Source of the DNA: Petrolisthes cinctipes
Lineage: Eukaryota > Arthropoda > Malacostraca > Decapoda > Porcellanidae
NCBI GenBank assembly: GCA_033782935.1
Contig: JAWQEG010000710.1
Span: forward strand, 6,634,001-6,698,000
Length of the DNA: 64,000 bases
Reading direction: 5' to 3'
The notes beneath the pieces were generated by a model, which was given only the letters and a program-made list of their open reading frames with translations, searched no databases and was not told the DNA's origin. Of this stretch, positions 37,336 to 49,353 are shown piece by piece. Numbering within the stretch: the first letter of the stretch is position 1; every line of letters begins with the position of its first letter. The position numbers and the translations under genes are program-made.

Positions 37336-39344
37336 ATTTAGACGTGGGACAGACAGGATGAAGATAAACAAATCAAGACAGGAAAGAAATGTGCTCACTG
37401 CGCGATAAAACACACACACATTAAACTGGAACAATGACACGTGACAAGGAATAAAAACAGAAATATAAAACGAAAGAAAATGGTTATTGACTGGCAGGTG
37501 TGCAGTACAGAAGAGTGTATGGAATTATGATAGTGTGTCAAATTATAGGACATGAAATATTATAGAGCGTTTTTAGCCCATCAGGATGGTGGAATGTGAA
37601 GTTAATTTGTGGGGAAACAAACACATACATCTCTGCTTAGGTTCTTTACTTAGTCCACGCTTCCTCTCTGCTACAGATTTTTACATTATGCCACTAGGAG
37701 GCATCACACACAAATAAGGATACTATACATAAATGTAGCATTCAGAATAATAGAATTAATAATAGATCACTTCCACAAACAAAAATAATTACAAATTATC
37801 ATAGTAATTTGCCTTTTACATATTAACACTAATGGTGACGTTGCACAAATACAGTAACGTTATTAGTGTCACATTTAACGTACATAAATGCTGTCAGTGA
37901 GTTTCGTAATTACAAAGTCTTCCTTAAGTTATCATCCTACTTACACAAAGTTTAAAACTACACTTTATTATTGTGTGGGTCATGGAATGTCCAGAATTCT
38001 TCAGAAGGTTGCCGGACAGATAATATTAAGAACCACTGACTGGCAGTGATGCTTTGGCTAAGTATTTATACTAAACTCATGTCAATACCTCACTTAGAGT
38101 TGTCATAGACTTCAATCATTCACGGAACATTATTTAAAATATATACTAAATTGAAAGTTTCTCCCTCACGCTTGAGACAAAGGTGAATGTGGAAAACATT
38201 ATTATGGAGGAGAATGGTAGTAGGAATGTCATGGGTTAGGGAAGGGATTAAATGATTACAAGGTAGGATACAGGTGTGTAATAAAGCAAGAAGTATTATG
38301 TCTATTTATGATAGTTGTAAGGAGGAGTGAAGTATACACCAAGAGAGAGTTAGGTGAGCAAGAAAAGTCATCAAGAGGGGTGATACTATTGAATACTAAT
38401 AAATACGATGGATATAATATTTTATTGATACACTAATATGAGTATGATTGTGAGCGTTAAAACTATAAGGTTTACGCCTACATTATTTCAATTTTCAAGT
38501 CAGTACAATTACAACTTAAAGCTCAGAATATATCAGAGTGAATAAGGCATAATGAAGACGAGTCAATAAAATGAAACTGATACGAGAGATTGGGGATTGG
38601 AAAGACAAGAAAAAAGTCCAGTCCAGTGTGGTAATAGGAAGGAACAAAAGAGGGAATGACTGATAGAGACAATGGAAAGAAGAGTATTTGTCACATTGTA
38701 TTACCCGTGTTAAAGAAATGGTAACAAATAATGTTAAATCACAACAGGGACGAAATATTCATGTTACTAAAATATATGTTGAAGTTTAAATTAATATTTC
38801 ATAACAACGGAGGTAAAAATGGAAGGTTGTTTAACATTGAATGGGGAGAGGAGAGGCCAGGAGAGGAAGTACAGTATTTATAGAACAAAAAAAAACATGT
38901 AATGGCATAACACACACTGCCATTATCTATACTCATGACGTGTGTATCTGACAACGTTATTGTATTCTTACAACGTTACCTCTATGACTGAAAATACTTT
39001 GGTATCTTTAATAAACAGCTTTCTGGCAATGTTATATATACTTCTGTGTGTTGGCATCCGTAAACAAAAATCTTCCTGCACCAATATCATATATTTCTCG
39101 ATAATATTATAATTTCACCTTCTAAACATATAAAGTATAATTATAACTTTGAGGAATTTGTTGTTAAATTATTATAGTTCACATATGGTCATCTGTAATA
39201 TTAGACATTTAAACCATATATAACTGTCAATTCTATCACATAGAGTGTTCTCTGATTAACAGGAACGTATCATGGACTAAGAAAGAGAAACTTCTGGTAA
39301 TGACTGTACAGCTGTGTTTATGATTCCCTGAGACACATCTTATG
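37333..39344. other. AT-rich intergenic sequence, no gene seen
   Basis: Two kilobases with stops in all frames, no terminal repeats that I could pair, and no structural RNA that I recognise. Confidence 0.5.
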
Positions 39345-39521
39345 GAGGGAACTTGACCTTCTCTATCCTTACTGGACAGCAGGTAGTTGAATCAAACTGT
39401 CTGACCAACACACACAGTGAAGCTAACAATAATATTATATTGAGGGAACTTGACCTTCTCTATCCTTACTGGACAGCAGGTAGTTGAATCAAACTGTCTG
39501 ACCAACACACACAGTAAAGCT
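39345..39521. repeat. 97 bp direct tandem duplication
   Basis: GAGGGAACTTGACCTTCTCT starts at 39345 and again at 39442, with the following 75 or so bases the same except for one change near the end. The second copy is cut short where an AT-rich TATATACAC stretch begins. Confidence 0.95.
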
Positions 39522-39808
39522 ATATACACATATGTATATATAAACATTTATTTATTTATATCGGTATCTTTCTGCCCATCTATTTACCATTGATGAAATA
39601 CATTAGTTGTTGTGTGTTCATAATGATACGAGTGGAATGGTGGTGATGACAAGTGTTACATTACACTCGACTTTGACATTTTATTCTCCCCTTTCTTATA
39701 AGTTTCAAAGGTAGGCCATTATCTCCCACACTCCCTCCCTCCCTCCCTTTCTCCCTCGATTTCGTTCTCACTCTCTCTCTCCCTCTCTCCATACTTGATT
39801 AAACCTTC

Positions 39809-39850
<42 letters not shown>
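39809..39850. repeat. (CT)n microsatellite
   Basis: A CT run of about 42 bp, preceded by an imperfect CCCTCTCT-rich patch from 39726. Confidence 0.97.
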
Positions 39851-39853
<3 letters not shown>

Positions 39854-40914
39854 AACACTCAGGAAACCCCCATCGTTGAGGCAAAAATGGAGTGAGTTTA
39901 TTTCCTCTCTCTCCAAGGTTGACGTCACCAACGAGAACTTTTGGGTGGAAGGTTACCCTCCATACTCACGGGTCTGGGACTACAAACAATATTATAGTAA
40001 GAACAAAGGTTTTTTTTATCCCCTTGTTTAGCCAGTATATAAATATTATCAGGTGTCTCAGACCAGTTATTACACAGAAGAAAACAAGTTATTAATTGTA
40101 ATTATAACAAACACCATGTGTGTGTGTCTGTGTGTGTGTGATCCTACAAGTTCTCCACTCATAGATTCTAGTGTTCTTCCCTACATCCTAAAAGTGTGTA
40201 TGGTAATAATATACAACCCTTGTCAAGGGGCATTTGAAAGTTACTATATTGATTTAACAAGATGTAATAACACAATAATTTACAAAGGATTAACTTGTTC
40301 GCAGTACACTGGAATTCATTATCTAATATGTTTTATCTCTTCCTCCACTGTCCCAATGGATGACGTCATGACACTTCCTGTGTGCGTAGGTGTATGTGTG
40401 TGTGTGGTCACTACCGGATTTGCAACCCTCTTGTAGTGTTGTGTTTGTATAAATCCTTCTCAACTTCAGCATTACAGTGCTTCAATCTCTGGAGTTTATT
40501 ATCAAGAAGAACCGTCCACATATTGGGTAAAGTGTTTTGCTGCTACTATTAATATTAAATCCTGCACTCAACTATTTAGGATTGTCTTCCTTTGAAATGC
40601 TCTGTATTTCTTCATAATCTCTCTCTCTCTTTATCACTTCCTATCTTTCCTCTCCTATATTCTTCTTTGGTCAGATTTCTTCTGTGTCAACATACATTCT
40701 TTTCTGTACTGAACACTTCCACCTTGCAATCCTCCCTCAATTCTTCTTTGAGTAATAATAAGTACACTTGGACATTGTGAACCAACACTACCAATATTAA
40801 CCATTACATTGTCAGATGATATTTTAATATTTAATATCGATCATAATAAGTTGTTGGAGACGAATTTAGTTTTAATAAATACAGTAATGGTAATATTAGT
40901 AATGTATAGTAAGC
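39851..40914. other. Intergenic sequence, no supported gene
   Basis: No conserved motif was seen. GTGTGTGT patches lie at 40117-40140 and 40386-40410. A TATAAATCC with TCAGCATTACAG about 25 bp downstream (about 40449-40485) could be a core promoter or an LTR piece, but nothing downstream supports it. Confidence 0.45.
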
Positions 40915-40929
40915 CCCTCACCCAGGTCC

Positions 40930-41450
40930 GTGTGTTTAAGGGGGTGCGGGAGTAGGGGACAGGCTTGGGGGGGTTTTGGGGGGTGCGTGAATAGGGGGAC
41001 AGGCTTGGAGTAGGTAGAAAGCCTGTCTCCTATTCCCACGCTCTCCTAAACACCCCCCCAAGCCTGTCCCCCTACTCCTGCACCCCCCTAAGCCCCACCA
41101 AGCCTGTTCCCCTACCCCCCCCCAAGCCTGTCCCCCTACTCCCGCACCCCCCTAAACCCCCCCCAAGCCTGTTCCCCTACTCCCGCATCCCCCTAAACCC
41201 CCCCAATCCTGTCCCCCTACTCCCGCACCCCCCTAACACCCCCTCCAAACATGTCCCCCTACTCCAGCACCCCCCTAACCCCCCCCCCCTCAAGCCTGCC
41301 CCCGTACTCCCACACACCCCTAAACCCCCCCCAAGCCTGTCCCCGTACTCCCGCACCCCCCTAAACCCCCCCCCCCCAAGCCTGTCCCCTACTCCCGCAC
41401 CCCCCTAAGCCCTCCCCCCCAAGCCTGTGCCCCTATTAGCGCACCCCCTT
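40930..41450. repeat. C-rich minisatellite, about 40 bp unit, with an inverted first part
   Basis: About eleven units of the form AGCCTGTCCCCCTACTCCCG followed by CACCCCCCTAAACCCCCCCA run from about 41020 to 41450. The first two units (about 40936-41018) are in the opposite orientation, so they read G-rich (GGGGGTGCGGGAGTAGGGG). The array therefore switches strand near 41018. Unit length varies from 24 to 45 bp, mostly in the C-runs. Confidence 0.93.
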
Positions 41451-41519
41451 AATTAAAACTGATTACTGAGGGGTTACTACCATGGCTGGGAGTTGGCCTG
41501 GCCTGGCTGACGTTCACGG

Positions 41520-41695
41520 AGATTATCTCATCACAGGAAGAGGGAGGCAGAGATGAAGAGAAACTAGATATTGAGGGAGGGAAGCAGGGAGAGGGAAGGG
41601 AGAGAGAGTGTGAGGGAGTGAGGGAGCGAGAGAGTGGACAGTGAAGGAAGAAGGTAGGAGAGGGAGGGGAGAGAGAGTGTGAGGTAGGAAGGGAA
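41520..41695. repeat. Purine-rich GAGAGTGTGAGGGAG minisatellite, locus 1
   Basis: Imperfect units contain GGGAGAGAGAGTGTGAG, GAGGGAGCGAGAGAGTGGAC and AGTGAAGGAAGAAGG. The same phrases in the same order occur at 60660-61018, 19 kb away. Confidence 0.85.
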
Positions 41696-42259
41696 TACAA
41701 AGGAATACAAAGGAGGAACAGGCAACAACAGCCCTGGTGGGCCTTACAAGGCTGCCTGTGTAACTACTCTACATCTATGGTTTCTACATGTCTGAGGTAA
41801 AGGATAGTAAAGTGGACGGCTCCTCCCCACCCACCTCTCCCTCCGGGAAACACCGGCCAGAAAAAAGTGGTGGAAGAAACACCTGTGCAGCAGTAGAAAA
41901 AAAAAACTGCACAGGAAATTTTGTAGGACAGTGTGGAAAAGTAAAACAATAATCTATCTACATCTAAAAAAAAAAAAAAGGCATTTTGCTTTATGCTTTA
42001 TTTAATAGAAGGCCAGTTCACAATGTTGGTAGGGCTAGATAACTAAGATATTAACAATGAATACATGTATAGTAACATAAAAATAGACATTAAGACATTG
42101 GCACACCATATACTTAAAATTAACATTACCGGTAATACATGAATATAAATACATGAACATGAATACATTGTTACATAAAATTTCATCTTAATATTAATGT
42201 GTTTAGCTAGGTGCATGTTATTGTGTGTATATAATCTAACCTATGCTAAAAATTCACAC
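41696..42259. other. Intergenic sequence with a small inverted repeat
   Basis: A 9 bp inverted repeat, CCTGTGCAG with CTGCACAGG, flanks an A-run near 41879-41920. A second A-run lies at 41967-41979. No gene was seen. Confidence 0.5.
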
Positions 42260-43370
42260 ATTAATGAGGGGGGAGCCGTGTTGCTATGTTGTGGCTGTGA
42301 AATAACAGTCTTGTTCTTTTCAACACAAGATAATTCAGTATACTTCGATAGTTCTTTCTTATACAATACAAAAATAGTATTTTAGACTGTCTTATACAAT
42401 ACATAAATTTTATAGTACATGCCAGAAAGATAAGACATGGGATAATAAACATTGGTACCAAGTTTTATTTTGATCACTATATGGAGGAATCAAATGATAT
42501 AATAAGGATGATTGAATCCTATTCTCATTGAGTAACATAATAGTTTCATTTTGTCTGATACAACTGATAATGAATTAGGAGATGTTAAACAATTCAACTT
42601 TAAATGAAATATGTTGAAAAGGTGGAAGAGAATGTGCTATGTTTTCTAGCAAATTATGTTTACTAGGCAAGGTAACGATTCCCTTGGATCGTATTTCCTA
42701 TGAGTCTGCTTCTTTATAGTTGCCTTGAACCATACCATGTGTAGGGTGATTAGGGCAAATTAATGTTAATTGTGTATTAGCAGGTAAGTATAGATAGTGG
42801 AAATTAAAATTGATGATGAAAGAGTGTTTGATTAGTAATAGATATGAATGTACATGCATATAGTGCTTGATTAGTAGTACTTATGATTCTAAGCAAGTGG
42901 AGATTTTGCATCCTTTGGAGACTTAAATGCAACTCAAATGCAAAGAAATATGCAAGACAAACATATATGAAGATATGCAACATGGCACTTGAAGTGTTGT
43001 GTGTCACTGATGACATCATCACTAAGTATAATACTTATTGGATGAAAATTGAATATTAAATGATTACTTCCATTTTCATAGGGATTGTTGAAGTGCGTAG
43101 CTTGTGAATAACATTTTACCGTTTATGGGAATAATAATGAGTATATAATTTTGTATTAAAATACTACGCATGACTGGATAATAATATTCCATGAAAGATA
43201 ATAAGAAAGATGAGATTTCATCATTGATTGTACCATTGCATCTCGTAGCTATTGGAGTGGTAATAATATTGTGAGTTGATCTTATCTTACCCGCAGTAAA
43301 TATTCTCTTAATAAGTGGTTGTAATTCCTCTTGAAGTTCCTCACCTGCTATCATTTTTCCGCAAATTCAC
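42260..43370 (-). pseudogene. Possible envelope-like remnant downstream of the old Ty3/gypsy pol
   Basis: On the minus strand, after the integrase relic, broken frames (43354-43076, 43022-42804, and a stop-interrupted frame to about 42400) give Cys-, Pro- and Leu-bearing segments whose position fits an env gene, as in env-carrying (errantivirus-like) gypsy elements. No signal peptide, furin-type site or membrane anchor can be shown, and the frames are short and disrupted. The call rests mainly on location plus a weak resemblance. It could equally be unrelated sequence. Confidence 0.25.
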
Positions 43371-44384
43371 AGAAATAAATAGAAGCCTAAAAATATGATG
43401 TGATTATTTCATATATGTAGTTCATTTCATTCGTTGCTCATATAAACTATCTAAATCGTATTTAATTTCTGTGCAATGATTTACACTCTAATACAGTATA
43501 TACCTGTTACTCTATCTTACCTTGATTTGCAAAGGCTTGTCCTGCAACCTTTTATGTATGGGATAATGCTTGTATACCACTATACCTCTAAGCATTACCA
43601 AATAGTGCTCATGAAATTTCCCTTAAAAATTATCTAAATCACGCTCTGGGCTATGATAATGGCTCTAAGCCATTATATTTTTTTTTTTTGTATAATAAGC
43701 GAGCAATATTACCTGAGTCGCTGAATCCATTCCTAGGGCGCCCAATAGTGAAAGGACACTATAGAAGATAATGCATTTAAATAGGTAAATTCAGTTGTGT
43801 GATCCCTGTCAAACAAAACTAGTGTATCATTAAGTACCTTATCTGTAATCACTGCTCAATGGCAGAAAATTTTGGTAATAATTCATATATCCAGTAAAGA
43901 GTAAGAAAAAGTGATCATATCGTTCATCACCAATATTTTATTTATTTTCCTTTTCTTTTCAACTGTTTGATAAAATTGTAAACGAGAGCTCTCGGATTTT
44001 AAGACGCATTTTTATCTGTGTTATGCACTTCGTCGGAGCCTGTAGCCGCCGCGAGTATAGACATGAAAACCGTTATATAGGTTGATTTGGGCCACCTCTG
44101 TAAGAAGAAATATTATTTTTCATTGGAAACCGATCGGAGTTTTTGTTTGTAAGTGTTTATTTTATTATCATCAATAGTAGGGATAATATTACGAGGAAGA
44201 GGACATTGTTGCTGTTGCAGAGATATTGATTGGTTTTATTTTGGATGTTAGGTTTTTGCGCGCATTTTACCAATTTCTTTATTCTGTTTACATAAACAAC
44301 ATCATCCGCCTGGTAAAATTATTCTTTATTATAAGGTTATGCCTACTAAAGACATGACTGTGTGAAGTTCGATCGGGTACCCAT
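43371..44384. other. Unassigned sequence between env-like and integrase relics
   Basis: AT-rich sequence with a T-run at 43678-43689. No open frame with a motif. The 3' LTR of the old element should lie in or left of this interval, but I could not match it to sequence right of 57240. Confidence 0.4.
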
Positions 44385-44595
44385 TATGTCGGCGATTACG
44401 CCTTTTTTTTTTTTTTTTTTTTTTTCTAGCAAGTCTATAATTTGTTTTGTTATGTCGGCGATCATGCATTTTCCCTGCAAGCCGATAAATTGCTTTGTTA
44501 TGTCGGCGATCACGCATTTTCCCTGCAAGCCGATAAATTGCTTTGTTATGTCGGCGATCACGCATTTTTCTTGCAAGCCGATAAATTGCTTTGTT
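44385..44595. repeat. 48 bp minisatellite with a poly-T insertion
   Basis: TATGTCGGCGATCA starts at 44451, 44499 and 44547, exactly 48 bp apart, with the unit ending CCGATAAATTGCTTTGT. A first, more diverged unit begins at 44385 and is lengthened by about 18 bp, most of it a run of 23 T (44403-44425). Because 48 is a multiple of three, the minus strand carries a periodic 16-residue repeat. This looks like a by-product rather than a protein, since it starts nowhere in particular and overlaps the end of a dead integrase. Confidence 0.92.
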
Positions 44596-44599
44596 CATC

Positions 44600-45420
44600 A
44601 TGATGCAATTGTGGAAATGCAACTCACTGTCGTTCAGCATAGTTGTCCATGTTTTAGCATGGCTTCTTCGTGGCAATTGTTATATCATATAAAAGACGTA
44701 TCCATACTCCATATAGTATTTCATGTGGAGTTTTTCCTTTTATTTCCGTATATTGTAGTGTTTATTGACCGTCATATCGATGCAGTCTTCCCATGTGGAG
44801 GGATTTTCCTTGTTTCTGTGCCACGAAGTACTTCTAGTAGTGTTACGGTTTTGCCGTTTTGTTAACCCATTAGATGCTGGGAAATATGGTAATACAAACG
44901 TTTGCTTAATGTAGTAGAAATCAGCTATCTTTTATAATATTGGGACATGTAAATGGGCATAGGAATTTGTTTTTTAAATATATGTGCACTTACTTTTGCG
45001 GTTTTTATCGTAGTGGTGCTGCCATTAAATATCTAGAAAATGGTTAATCATAGGTAAAAACTTATCTGTGTCCTGATTCGAAATTGGTAAGGAAAGTAGA
45101 TCTATTCCTACTATGTCCCATTATTCGTCCAGGATTAGGGATTCCCGTCATGGAACAGAGGTCCAAATGTATGGCCTTGATTTGCATTGTATGTTTCGCA
45201 CTGAGCGATATATGTGTTTCATCATCTACCCTTAGTTTATGCTAATAGTATATTGTATGGAGTGGGTTAAGTACCTGCCTCTATCATGATGTCCTGCTGC
45301 ATTATGATATAAGGGTAATTAATACTGAGGGAATTATTATTTGTTGTATCACTATGTGATTGGTTTGTACGTCACGTTTCCTTAGTTTTCTGTAAATAAT
45401 ATCATCATGAAGGGAAAAGG
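44600..45420 (-). pseudogene. Integrase relic of the old Ty3/gypsy element
   Basis: Minus-strand frames, with many stops, follow integrase order. A His-rich start containing AAGHHD (near 45295) stands for the HHCC domain. A block near 44850 reads SNGLTKRQNRNVT, where integrases carry the P-x-SNG...E segment. TPHEILYG near 44715 is the usual block just before the C-terminal part. The catalytic Asp and Glu cannot all be located, and stops are frequent. It is inactive and continues the RNase H relic at 45560-46099 on the same strand and in the same order as a Ty3/gypsy pol. Confidence 0.75.
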
Positions 45421-45559
45421 TATTTAAGTGACTGGGTAATTATGGTCCATTATTTTCATCCTCAGGGTTTTTAATGAATATCTTATTACATTCATCATAG
45501 AATCCGTTTGCTAATGTTTAGGAACCGTATTAATGTCAAAGTCCATGGGTGTCCTCGGA

Positions 45560-46099
45560 ACTAAAGGACAAGATGATTGTTTAAGGGATCTGCTACTTTA
45601 TTTAATCGTCCTGGAAGGTATTTAATATCTATATGTGGGAGAAATTCCTGAATTGTTAGATTTTATCTGGCTAATTTTCCCGTTAGGGGTTGAGGTTATA
45701 GTAAGCCAAGGATCGTTTGGTAATTCGCGAAAACTTGTAAAGGATAGCCTAATACGATTTCTCTAAAAGTACGAAGTGCCCATAATATTGCTTAAATTTC
45801 CTGTTTTGTTACAGAGTAACGAGTTCCCTGTGCACTTAATATTCTCTAAGCATAAGCACATACCTGATATCGACCCATAGCTATCTCTTACATAAGTACA
45901 GCGCCTAAGCCTACTGAAGAAGCATCTGTACACTTGATAAAAGTTAATGAATATTTGGGAACGCAAAAATTGGAGCTGACATTACTTAACCTTTACTAAT
46001 TCAAAGTTCAGCTGTTTTTTCTGGCATCCATACAAAATCTCGAGTTGATTATTTAGGGGTTTAGCTACTTGGGAAAAATGCTCTACAAAGATTCTATAA
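45560..46099 (-). pseudogene. RT thumb and RNase H relic of the old Ty3/gypsy element (left half)
   Basis: Minus-strand reading from 46099 gives FVEHFSQVAKPL (the block before the RT thumb). It is followed by CTDASSVGLGAVL near 45935 (RNase H first Asp), YSVTKQE-like near 45800, FREIVLGYPLQVF and LTGKLAR...IQEF near 45660, and IKYLPGRLNKVADPL near 45615. This is the full block order of a Ty3/gypsy RNase H, with stops and frame changes. The relic ends abruptly at 46099, where a Helitron begins. The matching upstream half resumes at 54669. Confidence 0.88.
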
Positions 46100-46123
46100 T
46101 CTATATACATAAAGCCAAGATTC

Positions 46124-46127
<4 letters not shown>

Positions 46128-46158
<31 letters not shown>
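46128..46158. repeat. (GT)n microsatellite at the Helitron 5' end
   Basis: A run of GT dinucleotides follows TTCTGTCTGT directly inside the Helitron start. Confidence 0.95.
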
Positions 46159-46160
<2 letters not shown>

Positions 46161-46246
46161 GCGATGCACGCCTAAACCGTCCAACTTTGTGTCCTCAAAA
46201 TTTGCATGTAGGTGAGTCTTGATCCCCTTCAGGTTTAGGGGGGGTC

Positions 46247-46699
46247 ATACAACGAAACCACATATAACGAAACGTGGAAGCGAAATAATAATAAAATACA
46301 GGGGAAAAAATCTACGGAATCACCATACAACATTTCAGCCTTCCCACATTAACCGCGAAAACAGGGTCATGTTTAAAGTTTAATTTAGGTAAATTTTTTC
46401 TTACAGAATTGTAGAGCATGATTTTACACACCAGAATCTGTAAACTAAAGTTTCCTAGGTCCACTGGTTTGCGTACAGCAGCGCCATGAGTAATAAAGTA
46501 GTTACCCCTAAAACCCCCCTAAAAATGAGAACACGTGAGCGAGCATAGTATATTGTCGTTCACGATTTCTTTTACCTATTATTAAATTATGTTCACGATT
46601 TCTTTTACTTTTGTCAAATTGATTTTCATTATTGCCATATTTATTTTCACATACAACGAAACCACAAATAACGACACGTGGAAGCGAAATAATAATATA
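46247..46699. repeat. Dispersed pair of 45-50 bp repeats inside the Helitron
   Basis: CATACAACGAAACCACA with ACGTGGAAGCGAAATAATAA occurs at about 46247 and again at about 46650, 403 bp apart, with three or four differences. Confidence 0.88.
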
Positions 46700-47036
46700 G
46701 ATAAGAAAATACATGGGGGGGGGGAAGCAAAATAGTGTCGGATACTGGTCCAGAAATCAAGAGCTCATGAACATATTTTAGGCTACAGCACGGATATTAT
46801 TCGATTTGTTTATGAGTTATCTCAGTAAGTATAGTGTCGTTCACGATTTATTTTACCTATATTATTACATTTTATCCATTTTTATGATTGATTTCTACCA
46901 TATTGGTATAATATTTTGGTAAATATTGAATGAATTACCGTGATTGCATACCGTTTTTCTACCTTCATTACCCACTTATTTAGACCATTCTAAGACTATT
47001 TTCTTCTATGGCATTTAATCCGCAAATGCCCCATTT

Positions 47037-47755
47037 CCAAGATAGGGCATATTAAAATGGGGCATTTTGAAATTAGCCTGACCTTACCTGACCTTACCTA
47101 ACCTAACCTAGACCACATCAGACTACCGGGACCTAACCTGGGCAAACTACCGGGACCTAACCTGGGCAAACTACCAGGAAAACGGTAATTCTTTCAATAA
47201 ATACCAATATTTTTGTACATTATTTTCTTGAGCTCTTGATTCCTGCTCCAGTATCAAACACCATTGTCATATTGATTCTCATTATTGTCCTATAGAGTTT
47301 CACTTTTGTCAAATTGATTTTCATTATTGCCATATTTATTTTCTGATTGGTAGAATATTTTTGTAACTTATTTTCTTGATGTCTTGATTCCTGCTACGGT
47401 ATCAAACACCATTGTCATATTGAATCTCAGTATTGTCCTATTGAGTTTCAGTTTTGTCTAATTGATTTTCATTATTGCCAAGATAGGGCATATTCAAATG
47501 GGGCATTTTGAAATTAGCCTGACCTTACCTGACCTTACCTAACCTAACCTAGACCGCATCAGACTACCGGGACCTAACCTGGGCAAACTACCGGGAAAAC
47601 GGTAATTCTTTCAATAAATACCAATATTTTGTACAATATTTTCTTGAGCTCTTGATTCCTGCTCCAGTATCAAACACCATTGTCATATTGATTCTCATTA
47701 TTGTCCTATAGAGTTTCACTTTTGTCAAATTGATTTTCATTATTGCCATATTTAT
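47037..47755. repeat. Internal 441 bp direct repeat of the Helitron body
   Basis: The segment beginning CCAAGATAGGGCATATT at 47037 recurs at 47478 and runs on through GACCTTACCTAACCTAACC, the GGGCAAACTACCGGGA phrase and CTTGATTCCTGCTCCAGTATC to about 47755. The first copy carries an extra GGGACCTAACCTGGGCAAAC duplication. A CCTAA-rich patch inside resembles arthropod telomere repeat but has only two perfect units. Confidence 0.9.
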
Positions 47756-48076
47756 TGTCGTCAACCGGAGTCGTGAAAAATGTCGTTTACCAGGAGGCAC
47801 TTCAGTAAAATGCTTAGTGACGCAATTAATAGAAAAAGAAGGAAATATTATTAATTATGCTAATATTAGAATGATGGAGTTATTGAATGAGGGAGAAAGA
47901 TTGATATAATAAACATTTAAAAACGACTAATACCTCCAATTATTCACCCACCCACCTCTATTACTATTCATCCATCCATCCATTTATTTTATCTAACCAA
48001 TAAACCATCCCTCCCTCTCCCCCTTCCTTCCCTCCTTCCCTTCCTTCTATCCACCCACCGCCCGATCTGCTCCAAA

Positions 48077-48158
48077 CCGCCCGAAGGGCGGTGGAAGGGC
48101 GGCCGCAGGCCGCCAGCCCTCCGCAGGAGCTAGCAGCTCCTAGCCGCCCGAAGGGCGG
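48077..48158. other. Cluster of four GC-rich perfect hairpins at the Helitron 3' end
   Basis: The hairpins are CCGCCC-GAA-GGGCGG at 48077-48091, GGCGGCC-GCA-GGCCGCC at 48098-48114, GGAGCT-AGC-AGCTCC at 48126-48140, and an exact second copy of the first at 48144-48158. All have three-base loops. The last is correctly placed for the Helitron 3' terminator, while the first three are extra. A CTAG also occurs at 48130-48133 inside the third hairpin, preceded by GCAGGAG. This resembles the true end GGAGCAGCTAG, so the block may contain an older terminator. Confidence 0.85.
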
Positions 48159-48165
48159 CGGAGCA

Positions 48166-49353
48166 TGTGACGGTGATGTGAGAATGATTAGATAATGTAA
48201 TTTATAATATGGCAATTACAACTTACCTTGCCCGGTTAATTTATGATCTTCGTTGGTTGGCTGCAGCGAAGAGAGTACTCAGGGTTAACTCCCCGTTTTT
48301 AGGCCTCAAGCACCACGCACATAATAAATTTATGTTAAGGGTTCTTCCCGATATATATGTATTTATATAGATAACAAATCTACTGGTGCATTTAAACAAC
48401 CAATTGCAAATTTCTATATTTATTCAACTCCAGTATTTTTAGCCAACATGAATAATTAAATTTCACACACACACACACACTCACGCCACGCTAACTAGCT
48501 ACTCGCTCTCGCTACGTCTCGTTCGTATACGTGACGATAGTCTAGGTTACGTTAACACTTGTAGTAATTCTATCAATTGTTACGCGAGTTGGAATATTTC
48601 TTAATGTCTCACACTTGGGAATAATTTAGAGTCTCACAACACACTCGTAATTTTCAAAGATCCAGCTCCCCCTCACCTTAATTCACTTACTGAACCACCG
48701 TCGATGCAACTGGCCAGTATACAACTGTAAAGCCTTGTGAATCGTGGTAATATCCAACGAATTCGGCGTCTACGTTGATCCTTCCCCACTCAACACGTGG
48801 AGGATTAATTCAGGCAAGGGAAGCTGACGAACGAGTGTGTTCCTTCCTTCAAGTGTGTTTTCCAACTAACCTATATTTCCAAAATTGACTGGAGGCTGGA
48901 AGTTCAAAATTTCTACTGACTCCTCCTCCTATCTGTGTTCGTTTGTCCTAACTGGCTACGATTACATTGTACCCACTTATACTGAGTTATACATGCAATT
49001 GCAATTTACCTATGGCGTGCTAATAGTTCCCAATGATTTCCCTCCACTTCACGATCATTTGCAATACCATAAGTTACCCTGGTAGCATAATTATTAATAC
49101 ATTATGTACTTAATGTACGAACACCTATATGACTGAATGTGGCAAATTCAGTTGAACCATGACCCTTTTTCCCTTTTTCTACCTGGTCTATTTTTAATAC
49201 TACCTGGGGATTAACTAGCTGCACCCTACATGAACCCACTCCTACCTCCTTTGTCTCGTGGAATATTCCCCTACTCTAGAACATTCTCCAGTATGGAGTT
49301 TTCCAACTCTCTGTAATTCAAATTACGTCACGAGTCTATGCTGACTCGTGACA
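48166..49353 (-). repeat. 3' LTR of the young element
   Basis: Same length (1188 bp) as the LTR at 53471 and the same base for base as far as I compared, including the 17-base CA run. The left neighbour is the GAGCA target copy at 48161-48165. Confidence 0.95.

Noticed and set aside
37260..37408. Arg-Glu repeat protein
   Set aside because: It is a translation of a (GA)n microsatellite.
42000..44384. 3' LTR of the old Ty3/gypsy element
   Set aside because: I could not find any stretch matching the region right of 57240. The LTRs are either too decayed or lost.
47088..47116. Telomeric CCTAA repeat
   Set aside because: Only two perfect units lie within a Helitron internal repeat, and the neighbouring CCTGACCTTA words are different. 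It is too short to be an interstitial telomere.
48885..49085. 66-codon plus-strand frame present twice (also at 54190-54390)
   Set aside because: It lies in both LTRs of the young element, antisense to its genes, and is duplicated because the LTRs are identical.
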